Source: Streptomyces sp. AM 2-1-1
Lineage (GTDB): Bacteria; Actinomycetota; Actinomycetes; Streptomycetales; Streptomycetaceae
Reading direction: 5' to 3'
Assembly (NCBI RefSeq): GCF_029167645.1
Contig: NZ_CP119147.1
Location: forward strand, 3,986,501-4,050,500
DNA length: 64,000 nucleotides
Part shown: one piece after another, positions 54,631-62,930 of the stretch
Layout: every line of letters starts with the position of its first letter
Position numbering within the stretch: the stretch's first letter is position 1
Notes under the pieces: generated by a model
What the model was told of the DNA's origin: nothing
Database searches by the model: none
What the model saw: the letters and a program-made list of their open reading frames with translations, nothing else
Program-made: the position numbers and the translations under genes

Positions 54631-54834
54631 TCAGACGGAACGGACCTGCTCGGCCTGCGGACCCTTGGGGCCCTGCGAGGTCGAGAACTCCACCCGCTGG
54701 TTCTCGTCCAGCGAGCGGTATCCGGAGGAGTCGATCGCGGAGAAGTGCACGAAGACGTCCGGAGTGCCGTCGTCCGGCGCGATGAACCCGAACCCCTTCT
54801 CCGAGTTGAACCACTTCACAGTCCCCTGAGCCAT
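54631..54834 (-). CDS. Cold-shock-domain protein
   Basis: 67 residues. [20 protein letters not shown] with KGFGFI (RNP1) and DVFVHFSAI (RNP2). Second CSD gene in the window; about two thirds of residues equal those of the copy at 35990. The ATG at 54832-54834 has AGGAAAGG 6 bases upstream. A GACAC-ATGATC-GTGTC palindrome (54860-54875) lies in the leader. Confidence 0.96.
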   Translation of the reverse strand: MAQGTVKWFNSEKGFGFIAPDDGTPDVFVHFSAIDSSGYRSLDENQRVEFSTSQGPKGPQAEQVRSV

Positions 54835-55079
54835 GCCATGCCTTTCCTGGTGGGCGCCGGACACATGATCGTGTCGGCGATGCGGCGATCCTCTCCCAGC
54901 CGACGGGAGGAAAAACGGATCGGCACGCGCGGCACACGGACGAGTGACCGGCCCCGCGCACCCTTCCGGTGGCCCGTCCGGTCCACCGGCCCGCGGCCCC
55001 CGACGCCTACCGCGCGGAGTCGCGGTCGGGGCGGTGGGCGCCGTGGGAGGGGTTCAGCGGGTGGGGTGACAATGGAGCC

Positions 55080-55448
55080 ATGGAGCCGAACCCCCTGGAA
55101 CAGGCGTTGCACACCGCCCGAGCCCTCGTCGTGGCCGACCTGGCGGCGGGCGACGTCGCGGACGCCGACATCGTCTCCCTCGTGGAGGACGCGGTGACCC
55201 AGCGGCGCTGGTGGGTGGAGCAGTGGCCGGACGGCATGGACTTCCTCGTCGGGCTGATCGCCCAGGACGTCCAGGACGCCCTGCTCGAACGGTACGGACG
55301 GTGGCCGCTCTGCCCCGTCTGCGACGAGGGCGGCCCGCACGCGCTCGACGTCGAGCCCGAACTCGGCGCCGACCCGCACTGGGTCTGCACCCGCGCCACC
55401 GTCTCCGTGGCCCCGGTCGGCGCGCTCGCCGGAGTGCTGCGACGGTGA
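55080..55448 (+). CDS. Small protein of unknown function with Cys pairs
   Basis: 122 residues. An acidic helical N-terminus, then LCPVCDEGGPHALDVEPELGADPHWVCTRATV, a possible partial zinc site (CPVC and a distant Cys). Not recognised. A GACAAT box (55068-55073) lies 6 bases before the ATG, a leaderless layout. The stop overlaps the next start as GTGA, so it is coupled to the DUF4031 gene. Confidence 0.78.
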   Translation: MEPNPLEQALHTARALVVADLAAGDVADADIVSLVEDAVTQRRWWVEQWPDGMDFLVGLIAQDVQDALLERYGRWPLCPVCDEGGPHALDVEPELGADPHWVCTRATVSVAPVGALAGVLRR

Positions 55449-55732
55449 CCGTCTACATAGACCCGCCGACCTGGCCGGGCCACGGCCGGCTCTGGTCGCA
55501 CCTGGTCAGTGACGAGTCGTTCGACGAGCTCCACGCCTTCGCCGCCGCCATCGGCTGCCCGCCCCGCGCCTTCGAACGCGACCACTACGACGTCCCGCAG
55601 ACGCGTTACCAGGACGCGGTGCGCGCCGGAGCACGGGAGATCGGCTCCAAGGAACTGGTCCGCCGCCTCACCGAGGCCGGCCTGCGCCGCCCGAAGGGCC
55701 GCCCCGCACCGGGCCCCGCGGCCACGGCCTGA
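55445..55732 (+). CDS. DUF4031 protein
   Basis: 95 residues. MTVYIDPPTWPGHGRLWSHLVSDESFDELHAFAAAIGCPPRAFERDHYDVP and AREIGSKELVRRLTEAGLRR are the DUF4031 pattern. His/Asp-rich, possibly metal-binding; function unknown. The GTG start overlaps the stop of the preceding gene by 4 bases. Confidence 0.92.
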   Translation: MTVYIDPPTWPGHGRLWSHLVSDESFDELHAFAAAIGCPPRAFERDHYDVPQTRYQDAVRAGAREIGSKELVRRLTEAGLRRPKGRPAPGPAATA

Positions 55733-55768
55733 ACGTAAGGCGAACGTACGGCCGGCCCGGACGCGAGA

Positions 55769-55801
55769 CCGCCCCCGGAGGACGGGCGTCTCCGGGGGCG
55801 G
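55769..55801. terminator. Bidirectional terminator
   Basis: 12-bp arms CCGCCCCCGGAG / CTCCGGGGGCGG, 9-base loop, between the convergent DUF4031 and efflux genes. Confidence 0.8.
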
Positions 55802-55821
55802 CTTCCCGCGTGCGGGCGGGC

Positions 55822-57144
55822 TCAGGCGCAGGGGGAGTCCGCGCGCTCGCCCGTGCGCTCGTCCGCGAGCGCGGCCCGGGGACGTACGACCGTCACGCTC
55901 TCCACCGGCACCGGCACCGGCACCGGCCCCCCGCCCGTTCCCGCTCCCGCGACCACGCGGGAGCGGGAACCACCGCGCTGGACGCGGAGGGCGAGGGCCA
56001 CCGCCGCCAGGCCGGCGACCAGCATCGCGGCACCTCCCCAGGCGGGGGAGGCGTAGCCGAGGTCGGCGTCGATCACCGCGCCGCCGAGCCACGGGCCCGC
56101 GGTGTTGCCCAGGTTGAACGCGGCGGTCGCGGTCGCGCCGGCGAGCGTCGGCGCGGCACCGGCCACGTCGAACATGCGGGCGTTGAGCGCGGGGGCCGTG
56201 TAGAACGCCGAGAAGCCGAGGAGGAAGGCGATGAGGACCACGGCGACCGGGCTCGACGCGAAGAGCGCGAGCGCCACCAGGAAGACCGTGGAGGCAGCGA
56301 TGCCGCTCAGCAGCACGCCGAAGAGGTGGGCATCGGCGACCCGGCCGCCGACCGTCGTACCGACCAGAGCGCCGGCTCCGAAGAGCGCCAGCACCCACGG
56401 CACCCACCCCGAGCTCAGCCCGGCGACGTCGGTCAGCAGCGGGGAGAGGTAGCTGAACGCGCAGAAGACGCCCCCCGCGGCCAGCGCGGTGATCACGATC
56501 GCCAGCCACACGTGACGGTCGCGGTAGATCGCGAGCTCCTGCCGCAGCAGCGGGCGCTGTTCCGGTACGGGGATGCGGGGAATCTTCAGGACCACGCCGA
56601 CCAGCGCCACGGCGGACGCGGCACCCACCGCCCAGAACGCCGACCGCCAGCCGAGCCCCTCACCGAGGAACGCTCCGAGCGGTACGCCCATCACGTTCGC
56701 GATGGAGAGTCCGCCGATCATCACGGCCATCGCCCGGGCCCGGGCGTTCTTCGGCACCATCGCGATCGCCACCGCCGCGCCCACCGCCCAGAACCCGGCG
56801 CAGGCGAGCGCACTCACCACCCGGGAGATGAAGAGCACCTCGTACGTCGGTGCCAGCGCGCCCGCGACCTGGCCGAGGCCGAAGACGGAGATCAGCGCGA
56901 TGAGGGTGGTGCGCCGCGGCAGGCGGAGCGTGGCCACGGCGAGCAGCGGGGCACCGACGACCATGCCGATCGCGAACGCCGATATGAGGAGGCCGGCCCG
57001 CGGAATCGATACGCCCATGTCGTCGGCGATCGGCGGGAGCAGGCCGGAAAGCATGAATTCGCTGGTGCCGAGAGCGAAGACCGAGAGGCCCAGGATGTAT
57101 ACGGCCAAGGGCATACGGAGTCGGCCGGTGTCGGTTTCAGGCAT
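55822..57144 (-). CDS. MFS efflux pump, Cmx/CmrA chloramphenicol-exporter family
   Basis: 440 residues, about 12 membrane helices. YILGLSVFALGTSEFMLSGLLPPIADDMGVSIPRAGLLISAFAIGMVVGAPLLA is the start typical of the DHA1 Cmx/CmrA group, with the motif-A loop LRLPRRTTLIAL. Likely proton-driven drug export; chloramphenicol is the family archetype, not proven here. The ATG at 57142-57144 is preferred; further in-frame starts upstream add 26 hydrophilic residues. The C-terminal 60 residues are Val/Pro/Arg-rich and cytoplasmic. Confidence 0.9.
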   Translation of the reverse strand: MPETDTGRLRMPLAVYILGLSVFALGTSEFMLSGLLPPIADDMGVSIPRAGLLISAFAIGMVVGAPLLAVATLRLPRRTTLIALISVFGLGQVAGALAPTYEVLFISRVVSALACAGFWAVGAAVAIAMVPKNARARAMAVMIGGLSIANVMGVPLGAFLGEGLGWRSAFWAVGAASAVALVGVVLKIPRIPVPEQRPLLRQELAIYRDRHVWLAIVITALAAGGVFCAFSYLSPLLTDVAGLSSGWVPWVLALFGAGALVGTTVGGRVADAHLFGVLLSGIAASTVFLVALALFASSPVAVVLIAFLLGFSAFYTAPALNARMFDVAGAAPTLAGATATAAFNLGNTAGPWLGGAVIDADLGYASPAWGGAAMLVAGLAAVALALRVQRGGSRSRVVAGAGTGGGPVPVPVPVESVTVVRPRAALADERTGERADSPCA

Positions 57145-57350
57145 GACTGTGCCCAACGGGCGCCCGGCCCCGCACATTCCCGTACGTGAGTGTTGATCCA
57201 CGTTTGTTATCACGGCGTTCACGCCGGACGCCGGAGGTGTGCCTCGATGTGCCGCGAACGGCTCGCGGGGTTCTCGTGGGGTTTGAGATCGCGCGGGGCG
57301 GTCACACGAACACTGTTCCTGAAGTCGAGCACAGCAAGGTGGGAGTGATC

Positions 57351-57524
57351 ATGGCTGCCGATGAGAAGACCCAGGCCAAGGTGGAGCAGACCAAGGGCAA
57401 GGTCAAGGAGACGGCCGGCCGGACCGTGGGCAACGAACGCCTCACCGCCGCGGGCCGCGCCGACCAGGCCAAGGGCGATGCCCGCGAGGCCAAGGAGAAG
57501 ACGAAGGACGCGTTCAAGCACTGA
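57351..57524 (+). CDS. CsbD-family stress protein
   Basis: 57 residues, hydrophilic and helical: QAKVEQTKGKVKETAGRTVGNERLTAAGRADQAKGDAREAKEKTKDA is the CsbD pattern. Usually under general-stress sigma control; function unknown. The ATG at 57351 has GGGAG 6 bases upstream. Confidence 0.95.
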   Translation: MAADEKTQAKVEQTKGKVKETAGRTVGNERLTAAGRADQAKGDAREAKEKTKDAFKH

Positions 57525-57612
57525 GCGTCCCCCGGAGACCCGCATCGAGCGGATCTCGCGCAGTGAGTGCCCTCCGTGCCGCACCCCTTCCCCCCTCAGG
57601 TGTGGCGCGACC

Positions 57613-57639
57613 GTGGCCCGGCCGATACGGCCGGGCCAC
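57613..57639 (+). terminator. Terminator after csbD
   Basis: Perfect 12-bp stem GTGGCCCGGCCG / CGGCCGGGCCAC with an ATA loop, 78 bases before the next gene start. Confidence 0.85.
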
Positions 57640-57716
57640 ACGCACGCCCACCGGGCGGGGTTCCTCGGAGGGTGCTCGCATGGAAGAGGACGTGCAGGCC
57701 GACCGAAGGAGTACGC

Positions 57717-58751
57717 GTGGGCACGATCGCCGGCCCCCCTCAGCAGTCCGCCCCCGGGATACCGGAAGCACCGGACGGCGCCGCGCTGCGCGCCGTCGCG
57801 GCCGAGCGCTTCGCGTCCTGGGTGCGCGACAGCGCGACGGAGGTCCCGCTGCCCGGGTCCGGGCGCACCTGGGAGAGGTTCCAGGCGCTGCACGGACTGG
57901 GCCGGGAGGATCTGGCCCTGGCCCGGCTGGCGGAGGGCCACGCCGACGCGGTGGCCATCCTCGCCGAACTCGGCGCGACCGCCCCGGCCCCGGGTGAGCG
58001 CTGGGGCGTGTGGGCCGCCCAGCCCCCGGGCGCCCGGCTGACGGCACGGCCCCGCTCCGACGGACTCTGGTCGCTGGACGGGGTGAAGCCCTTCTGCTCG
58101 GGCGCCCACAGCTGTACCCACGCGCTGGTCACCGCCGACACCGAGGAGGGCCGGCGGCTCTTCGCCCTCGCCACGGCCGTACCCGGTTACGCCCCGGTGC
58201 CCGGCACCTGGCAGGCGATCGGGATGGCGGGCAGCGACACACCCGACGTGCGGTTCACCGACGTGCCGGCCGTGCCGGTGGGCGAGGTCGACGCGTACGT
58301 CCGGCGGCCCGGGTTCGCCCACGGGGGCATCGGGGTGGCCGCCTGCTGGCTGGGCGGTGCGCGCGGGGTCGCCGACGCCCTGTTCGCCTCCGCCGGCCGC
58401 CGCGCACCCGACCAGCTCGCCGCCGCCCACCTGGGCGCGGTGGACGTCGCCCTGCACGGGGCGGAGTGCGTGCTGCGGGTCGCCGCCGCCGAGATCGACG
58501 CCGATCCTGCGGACCGCGGCGGCGACGCGGCGCTGCGCGCCATGCGGGCCCGGGCGGCCGTGGAACGGGTCGGCGCTCTGGTGCTCGACCACGTCGGACG
58601 GGCGCTGGGTGCCGGACCGCTCTGCCACGACGCCCGGCACGCCCGGCGGGTCGCCGACCTCACCGTCTACCTGCGTCAGCACCACGCGGACCGCGACCTC
58701 GCCGCCTTGGGCACCGCGCTGGTCGCACCGGAAGGGAGCGCGGGCCGATGA
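57717..58751 (+). CDS. Acyl-CoA dehydrogenase-like protein (cassette gene 1)
   Basis: 344 residues. A helical N-terminus, the middle beta domain (LDGVKPFCSGAHSCTHALVTAD, FTDVPAVPVGEV) and a C-terminal helical domain (GGARGVADALFA, AAAEIDADPADRGGDAALRAMRARAAVERVG) follow the ACAD fold. The usual catalytic Glu cannot be placed with confidence, so it may be a hydroxylase- or oxidase-type relative acting on a carrier-bound or glycosylated substrate. The GTG at 57717 has GGAG 6 bases upstream. Its stop overlaps the next start as ATGA. Confidence 0.85.
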   Translation: MGTIAGPPQQSAPGIPEAPDGAALRAVAAERFASWVRDSATEVPLPGSGRTWERFQALHGLGREDLALARLAEGHADAVAILAELGATAPAPGERWGVWAAQPPGARLTARPRSDGLWSLDGVKPFCSGAHSCTHALVTADTEEGRRLFALATAVPGYAPVPGTWQAIGMAGSDTPDVRFTDVPAVPVGEVDAYVRRPGFAHGGIGVAACWLGGARGVADALFASAGRRAPDQLAAAHLGAVDVALHGAECVLRVAAAEIDADPADRGGDAALRAMRARAAVERVGALVLDHVGRALGAGPLCHDARHARRVADLTVYLRQHHADRDLAALGTALVAPEGSAGR

Positions 58752-59569
58752 CCGCCCCGACCGGCCCCGGCACGGGGGCGGCGCCGAGAACCGGCCCGGA
58801 CGCGGCGGCCGGACGGGAACGGGCCGCCGCCCTCCTCCGCGCCGACGGCACCCCCGAGGCGGAGTGGGCGCGGTGGGACGGCTGGAAGACGATCGGTACC
58901 GCTCCGCGGATCGAGGGGCCGGTGGTCGTGGTCGCCGCCCACCCCGACGACGAGGTGCTGGGGGTCGGCGGCACCCTGGCCCGGCTCACCGCAGCCGGTA
59001 CCGAGGTGCACGTCGTCACCGTCACCGACGGCGAGGCGTCCCATCCGGGCAGCCGCCGCGTACCCCCGGACGCCCTGGCCCGCCTGCGCGCCGGGGAACT
59101 CGCCGTCGCCCTGGACGACCTGGGCGTCGACCGGGGGCGGCGCACCCGCCTCGGAGTGCCGGACACCCGGGTGGACGCGTACGAGGACGAGGTCGCCGGG
59201 CGTCTCGCGGACGCGGTGCGGGCCGGCGGGGCCCGGCTCTGCCTGGCGCCGTGGACCGGCGATCTGCACGCCGACCACGAGGCGGCGGGCCGGGCGGCGC
59301 GCACGGCCGTACGGGACACCGGGGCCGCGCTCTGGTACTACCCGGTGTGGACCTGGCACTGGGCCGCGCCCGGTGACGACCGGGTGCCCTGGGACTCCGT
59401 GCGCCGCCTGCCCCTCACCGCCGGCGAGCAGGCCCGCAAGGCGCGGGCGATCAGCCGGTTCCGCACCCAGACCGCCCCGCTGGCGGACGATCCCGACGAC
59501 CCCACCGTCATCCTGCCGCCGGCCGAACTGCTCCACCACCGACGCCCCTTCGAGGTGATCCTGCTGTGA
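58748..59569 (+). CDS. PIG-L (LmbE)-family deacetylase (cassette gene 2)
   Basis: 273 residues. The zinc motif AAHPDDEVLGVGG (His65, Asp67/Asp68) and the distal LCLAPWTGDLHADHEAAGRA with the third His are intact, so N-deacetylation of an acetylated amino sugar or similar glycoconjugate is likely. Known relatives are MshB, Mca and GlcNAc-PI deacetylase; this one differs and carries a 45-residue N-terminal extension. It is translationally coupled on both sides (ATGA with gene 1, GTGA with gene 3). Confidence 0.92.
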   Translation: MTAPTGPGTGAAPRTGPDAAAGRERAAALLRADGTPEAEWARWDGWKTIGTAPRIEGPVVVVAAHPDDEVLGVGGTLARLTAAGTEVHVVTVTDGEASHPGSRRVPPDALARLRAGELAVALDDLGVDRGRRTRLGVPDTRVDAYEDEVAGRLADAVRAGGARLCLAPWTGDLHADHEAAGRAARTAVRDTGAALWYYPVWTWHWAAPGDDRVPWDSVRRLPLTAGEQARKARAISRFRTQTAPLADDPDDPTVILPPAELLHHRRPFEVILL

Positions 59570-60234
59570 CGTCCGACCCGACCGGACCGGACACCGGGGC
59601 GGCCACCGGACCCGACGTCTCCACGCCGGCGTCGTACTTCGCCCGGATGTACACCGGCACGGCGGACCCCTGGGACCTCGCCGGGCGCTGGTACGAACAG
59701 CGCAAGTACGCGCTGACCCTGGCGGCACTGCCCCGCCGCCGCTACCGCAGGGCCTTCGAACCGGGCTGCTCGGTGGGCGTCCTGACCCGGCTGCTCGCCG
59801 ACCGGTGCGACGCGGTGCTCGCCACCGACCGGGTGCCCGCCGCCGTCGCCGAGGCCGCCGCCCGCACCCGCGACCTGCCGCACGTGGAGGTACGCGCCCT
59901 CACGGTGCCCGAGGAGTGGCCCGAGGGCACCTTCGACCTGGTCGTCCTCTCCGAGCTGCTCTACTACTTCGACGGGGCCGCGTTCACCGAGATCCTGACG
60001 CGCACGGTCGGCTCGCTGGAACCGGGCGGCACCCTGGTGACCGTGCACTGGAACCACCCGGTGCCCGAACACCGGCTCACCGGCACCCAGGTGGCGCCCC
60101 TGCTGCGGGAGGTGCCGGGCCTGGTCGCCGGGCCGGAGTTCCACGACCCCGACTTCGTCCTCACTCTCCACCACCGCCCCCTGGCGGACGGTTCGGCGCC
60201 GCCCTCCCCGGCCCGCGCCGAGGGGCTGGTGTGA
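59566..60234 (+). CDS. NodS-like SAM-dependent methyltransferase (cassette gene 3)
   Basis: 222 residues. SYFARMYTGTADPWDLAGRWYEQRKYALTLAALP precedes the SAM loop FEPGCSVGVLT (64-73), and FDLVVLSELLYYFD is the post-II motif. This is the NodS/nodulation-type N-methyltransferase group, which in rhizobia methylates the free amine made by NodB. GTG start overlaps gene 2 by 4 bases. Confidence 0.92.
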   Translation: MTSDPTGPDTGAATGPDVSTPASYFARMYTGTADPWDLAGRWYEQRKYALTLAALPRRRYRRAFEPGCSVGVLTRLLADRCDAVLATDRVPAAVAEAAARTRDLPHVEVRALTVPEEWPEGTFDLVVLSELLYYFDGAAFTEILTRTVGSLEPGGTLVTVHWNHPVPEHRLTGTQVAPLLREVPGLVAGPEFHDPDFVLTLHHRPLADGSAPPSPARAEGLV

Positions 60235-61013
60235 AGCGGCGCGTCACCGGGCTGGTGGTCGCCATCCCGGCGCACGACGAGGCGGAAGACCTGCCGGAGG
60301 CGCTGCGGGCCGTCCGGGCGGCCGACGCCCACGCCCGCCGGCGCCTGGCGGGCGTACCGCCGCTGACCCTGATGGTCGCCGCCGACGCCTGCTCCGACTC
60401 CACCGCGGCGGTGGCCCGCCGGGAGGGCGCCGAGGTGGTGGTGACCGGCCACCGCTCGGCCGGCGCGGCCCGGGCGGAGGCCGTCGCGCGCGGGTTGCGG
60501 AAGGCGGACACGCCCGCCGCGCACACCTGGATAGCCACCACCGACGCCGACAGCCGGGTCCCGGCCGACTGGCTCGCCCACCAGCTGACCTGCGCCCGCG
60601 ACGGCTGGGACTGCGTGCTTGGTACCGTCCGCCTCGCCCCGCCCCGCTCACTGGAGGAGTCGGTCGTACGGGACCTGCACCGCGCGCACTACTTCGCCGA
60701 GCGCCCGGCCGGCACCGGACGCGACTGGGAGCACCCGCACGTGCACGGTGCCAACTTCGGAGTCGCGGCCGCCGCCTACCTGCGCGCCGGGGGCTTCCCC
60801 GCCGTGCCGCACGGCGAGGACCACGCGCTGGCCCGTGCGCTCGCCGACGGCGGAGCGCGTGTACTGCGGACGAACGCCTGTGCCGTGGAGACCTCCGGCC
60901 GGCTGACGCCCCGCGCCCCGCACGGCTTCGGCGCGTTCCTCCACGCGCTCCGGACCGGGGCGGCGCTCGCGGGCGACGCGGTGGGAGAGCCGGTGCGCCC
61001 CGGAGGCGGCTGA
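60231..61013 (+). CDS. Family 2 glycosyltransferase (cassette gene 4)
   Basis: 260 residues, GT-A fold: VVAIPAHDEAEDLPEALRAV, the metal motif TTDADSRVP (105-107 DAD), and HGANFGVAAAAYLRAGGFPAVPHGEDHALARAL with the acidic ED motif. No membrane helices, so cytoplasmic. GTG start overlaps gene 3 as GTGA. It ends the cassette; a 10-bp terminator follows 30 bases later. Donor and acceptor unknown. Confidence 0.93.
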   Translation: MKRRVTGLVVAIPAHDEAEDLPEALRAVRAADAHARRRLAGVPPLTLMVAADACSDSTAAVARREGAEVVVTGHRSAGAARAEAVARGLRKADTPAAHTWIATTDADSRVPADWLAHQLTCARDGWDCVLGTVRLAPPRSLEESVVRDLHRAHYFAERPAGTGRDWEHPHVHGANFGVAAAAYLRAGGFPAVPHGEDHALARALADGGARVLRTNACAVETSGRLTPRAPHGFGAFLHALRTGAALAGDAVGEPVRPGGG

Positions 61014-61043
61014 GCCCTCCCGGCCTCCGCGCGGGTCCGGCCC

Positions 61044-61074
61044 CCCCCGGGACGGTGAGGTGCTGTCCCGGGGG
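61044..61074. terminator. Bidirectional terminator
   Basis: 10-bp arms CCCCCGGGAC / GTCCCGGGGG, 11-base loop, between the cassette and the ADP-ribosyltransferase gene. Confidence 0.8.
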
Positions 61075-61218
61075 TCCGGCGTGCGGGGGCCCGGCGTGGT
61101 CGGCGCCCAGGTCGGTGCGGGGCCGGAGGGGGACCGGTGCGTGGTCGGCGTCGACGCGCGCCGGGTTCGTTCGCGGGGCGGGGCGGGGCGGGGCGGGGGA
61201 GCGTGGCGCCGCCGGGCG

Positions 61219-62067
61219 CTACTTCGCGCTCAGCGAGAAGGCGCCCGAGGGTGTCAGGGAGACGGCGCCGGTCGGGACCGGCGAGAGGGCGTTCGCAGGC
61301 GCGGTGGAGGTGGTGCCCGCCGGGGCGGGGGCCGCAGTGGTGCCCGCCGGGGCCGGGGCGGTTCCGGTCGCGGTCTCCCCGGCGTGCTCGACGGGGCGGA
61401 AGTCCGGGTTGGTGACGCAGCCCAGGTTCTCGTAGACGTCCACGTTCGTCTGCGGGTTCTGCCCCGCCCAGTGGTACTGGCACGCCCCCTCGATGAAGCG
61501 GCCCTGGATCCCGCCGGGGAAGTCGATCTCCTTGTTCCACAGGTACTGCGACTGGATACCGGTCATCCGCGCGGTGGCGTTGACGTCGATGCCGCCCGGC
61601 GCCTGGATGGCGTAGACCCAGCCGTTCTTCCCGCCGCCCGTGGCGAAGCCCTGCGCCACCCAGCGGTCGCAACTGGTGCTCAGGTGCGCGGTGTTCTGCC
61701 CGCCACCGCCGATGATCCACTTCGACAGCGGGGTGAGGTCCGTCCCGAGGGGCGTGAAGCCGCTCCGGAAGATCGCCCGGGGGTCCGGCCGGGTGTCCCC
61801 GCGCCACAGCGTGTTGTCGTCGTGGCGCCAGTACCAGCCCTCGCTGATCGCGGTGGTGTCCACCTGCGCCCGGAGCGCGCGGTTCGTCGTCGTCCGCTCC
61901 CAGTCCGACGACCGGTAGCCGCCGGTCGGTCCGCAGGGACCGGTGTCGCGGACCTGCTCCGGGGTGCCGGGGAGCGGGTCGGTGTCGGCGTTCGCCGAGG
62001 AGGCGAAGGTCAGCGAGGTGACGACGAAGCAGGCGGCGGATGCGATCCGCAGCGCGGTCTTGAACAT
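61219..62067 (-). CDS. Secreted pierisin/Scabin-like ADP-ribosyltransferase
   Basis: 282 residues. Signal peptide MFKTALRIASAACFVVTSLT followed by FASSANA cleavage. The three pertussis-toxin-like motifs are visible: Arg89 in TLWRGDTRPDPRAIFRSGF, the STS motif at 130-132, and Glu180 in WNKEIDFPGGI; the residue two before the Glu is Asn178, where Scabin has Gln and many toxins Glu. Four cysteines (45, 133, 196, 217) could form two disulfides. A 55-residue Ala/Thr/Pro tail follows. Homologues modify guanine bases or proteins using NAD+. ATG at 62065-62067 with GAGGGG about 11 bases upstream. Confidence 0.88.
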   Translation of the reverse strand: MFKTALRIASAACFVVTSLTFASSANADTDPLPGTPEQVRDTGPCGPTGGYRSSDWERTTTNRALRAQVDTTAISEGWYWRHDDNTLWRGDTRPDPRAIFRSGFTPLGTDLTPLSKWIIGGGGQNTAHLSTSCDRWVAQGFATGGGKNGWVYAIQAPGGIDVNATARMTGIQSQYLWNKEIDFPGGIQGRFIEGACQYHWAGQNPQTNVDVYENLGCVTNPDFRPVEHAGETATGTAPAPAGTTAAPAPAGTTSTAPANALSPVPTGAVSLTPSGAFSLSAK

Positions 62068-62112
62068 GGTCGGGGCAGCCCCTCAGTCGGCGTACACGGC
62101 CCACGTTTCATA

Positions 62113-62133
62113 GCCCGGACCCAGGGTCCGGGC
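62113..62133. promoter_or_regulatory. 21-bp perfect palindrome
   Basis: GCCCGGACCC-A-GGGTCCGGGC. It is between the tetR stop and the start of the ADP-ribosyltransferase gene, 46 bases before the latter. As RNA it gives an 8-bp stem with a five-base loop, so it is either the tetR terminator or an operator. Confidence 0.6.
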
Positions 62134-62231
62134 GGGCGAAGACCGGGCCGACCACCCCACCGGTACCGCGTGGTTCACCCGTCCGGCGCAGACCGGCGCG
62201 GGTTTCCCGCGGGGGCCCGCGCGCGTGCCGG

Positions 62232-62855
62232 TCAGGCGGGCGCGCCGGGCGCCTCCGCGTCCCCGGGGACGCCCGCACCCGTCCGCCCCGGCGACGGGAC
62301 GAGCCGGTGGGCGATGTCGCGGGCCACCTCGGCGATCTCGGCGTCGGAGGCCTCCAGCCCCTGGGAGGCGAGCAGTGCGACGTTGACGCTGAGCAGCGCG
62401 GACCGCAGCCGGAGCTGCTCCTTCTTCGAGGCGCCGGGACCGCCCATGATGCGGCTCAGCTCGCCGAACCTCTCGAGGGCGCCCTCCTTGTCGGGGCGCA
62501 GATCGCGGATCACGCGGTGGTTGGCGGTGGCGAACCGCATGGCGGGCATGCCCTCGGCGATGACGACGTCGACCATCCGGTCGACGATCCGGTTGGCCAG
62601 GTCCGGACCGGGAGGCTGCTCCCTGGCCCACTCCACCAGGTCCGCGACGGCGTCCAGATAGGTGGTGAAGAGGGAGCGGACGATGTCGTCCTTGCTCTTG
62701 AAGTGGTAGTAGAGGGCGGCCTTGGTGATTCCCAGCCGCTCGGCGATCTCCCGCAGCGAGGTCGCCTCGTACCCCTGCTCGGTGAAGAGCTCCAGGGCGA
62801 CCGCTCGGATCTCGGTGCGCGTGTCGATGCCCCGTCGGCGTCCTGCGGCTGTCAT
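62232..62855 (-). CDS. TetR-family repressor
   Basis: 207 residues. HTH: ALELFTEQGYEATSLREIAERLGITKAALYYHFKSKDDIV (~20-60); the rest is the helical ligand domain, with a Pro/Gly/Ala-rich C-terminal tail. It is divergent from an MFS exporter with two matching palindromes between the genes, so it most likely represses both. ATG at 62853-62855. Confidence 0.95.
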   Translation of the reverse strand: MTAAGRRRGIDTRTEIRAVALELFTEQGYEATSLREIAERLGITKAALYYHFKSKDDIVRSLFTTYLDAVADLVEWAREQPPGPDLANRIVDRMVDVVIAEGMPAMRFATANHRVIRDLRPDKEGALERFGELSRIMGGPGASKKEQLRLRSALLSVNVALLASQGLEASDAEIAEVARDIAHRLVPSPGRTGAGVPGDAEAPGAPA

Positions 62856-62930
62856 GGTTGCGCGTTCCTCTCGCTCCGGGTGTCCCGGCCCGGGAGCGCC
62901 CTGCGTCGATCGTGGTCCGCCCGGCCCCCT

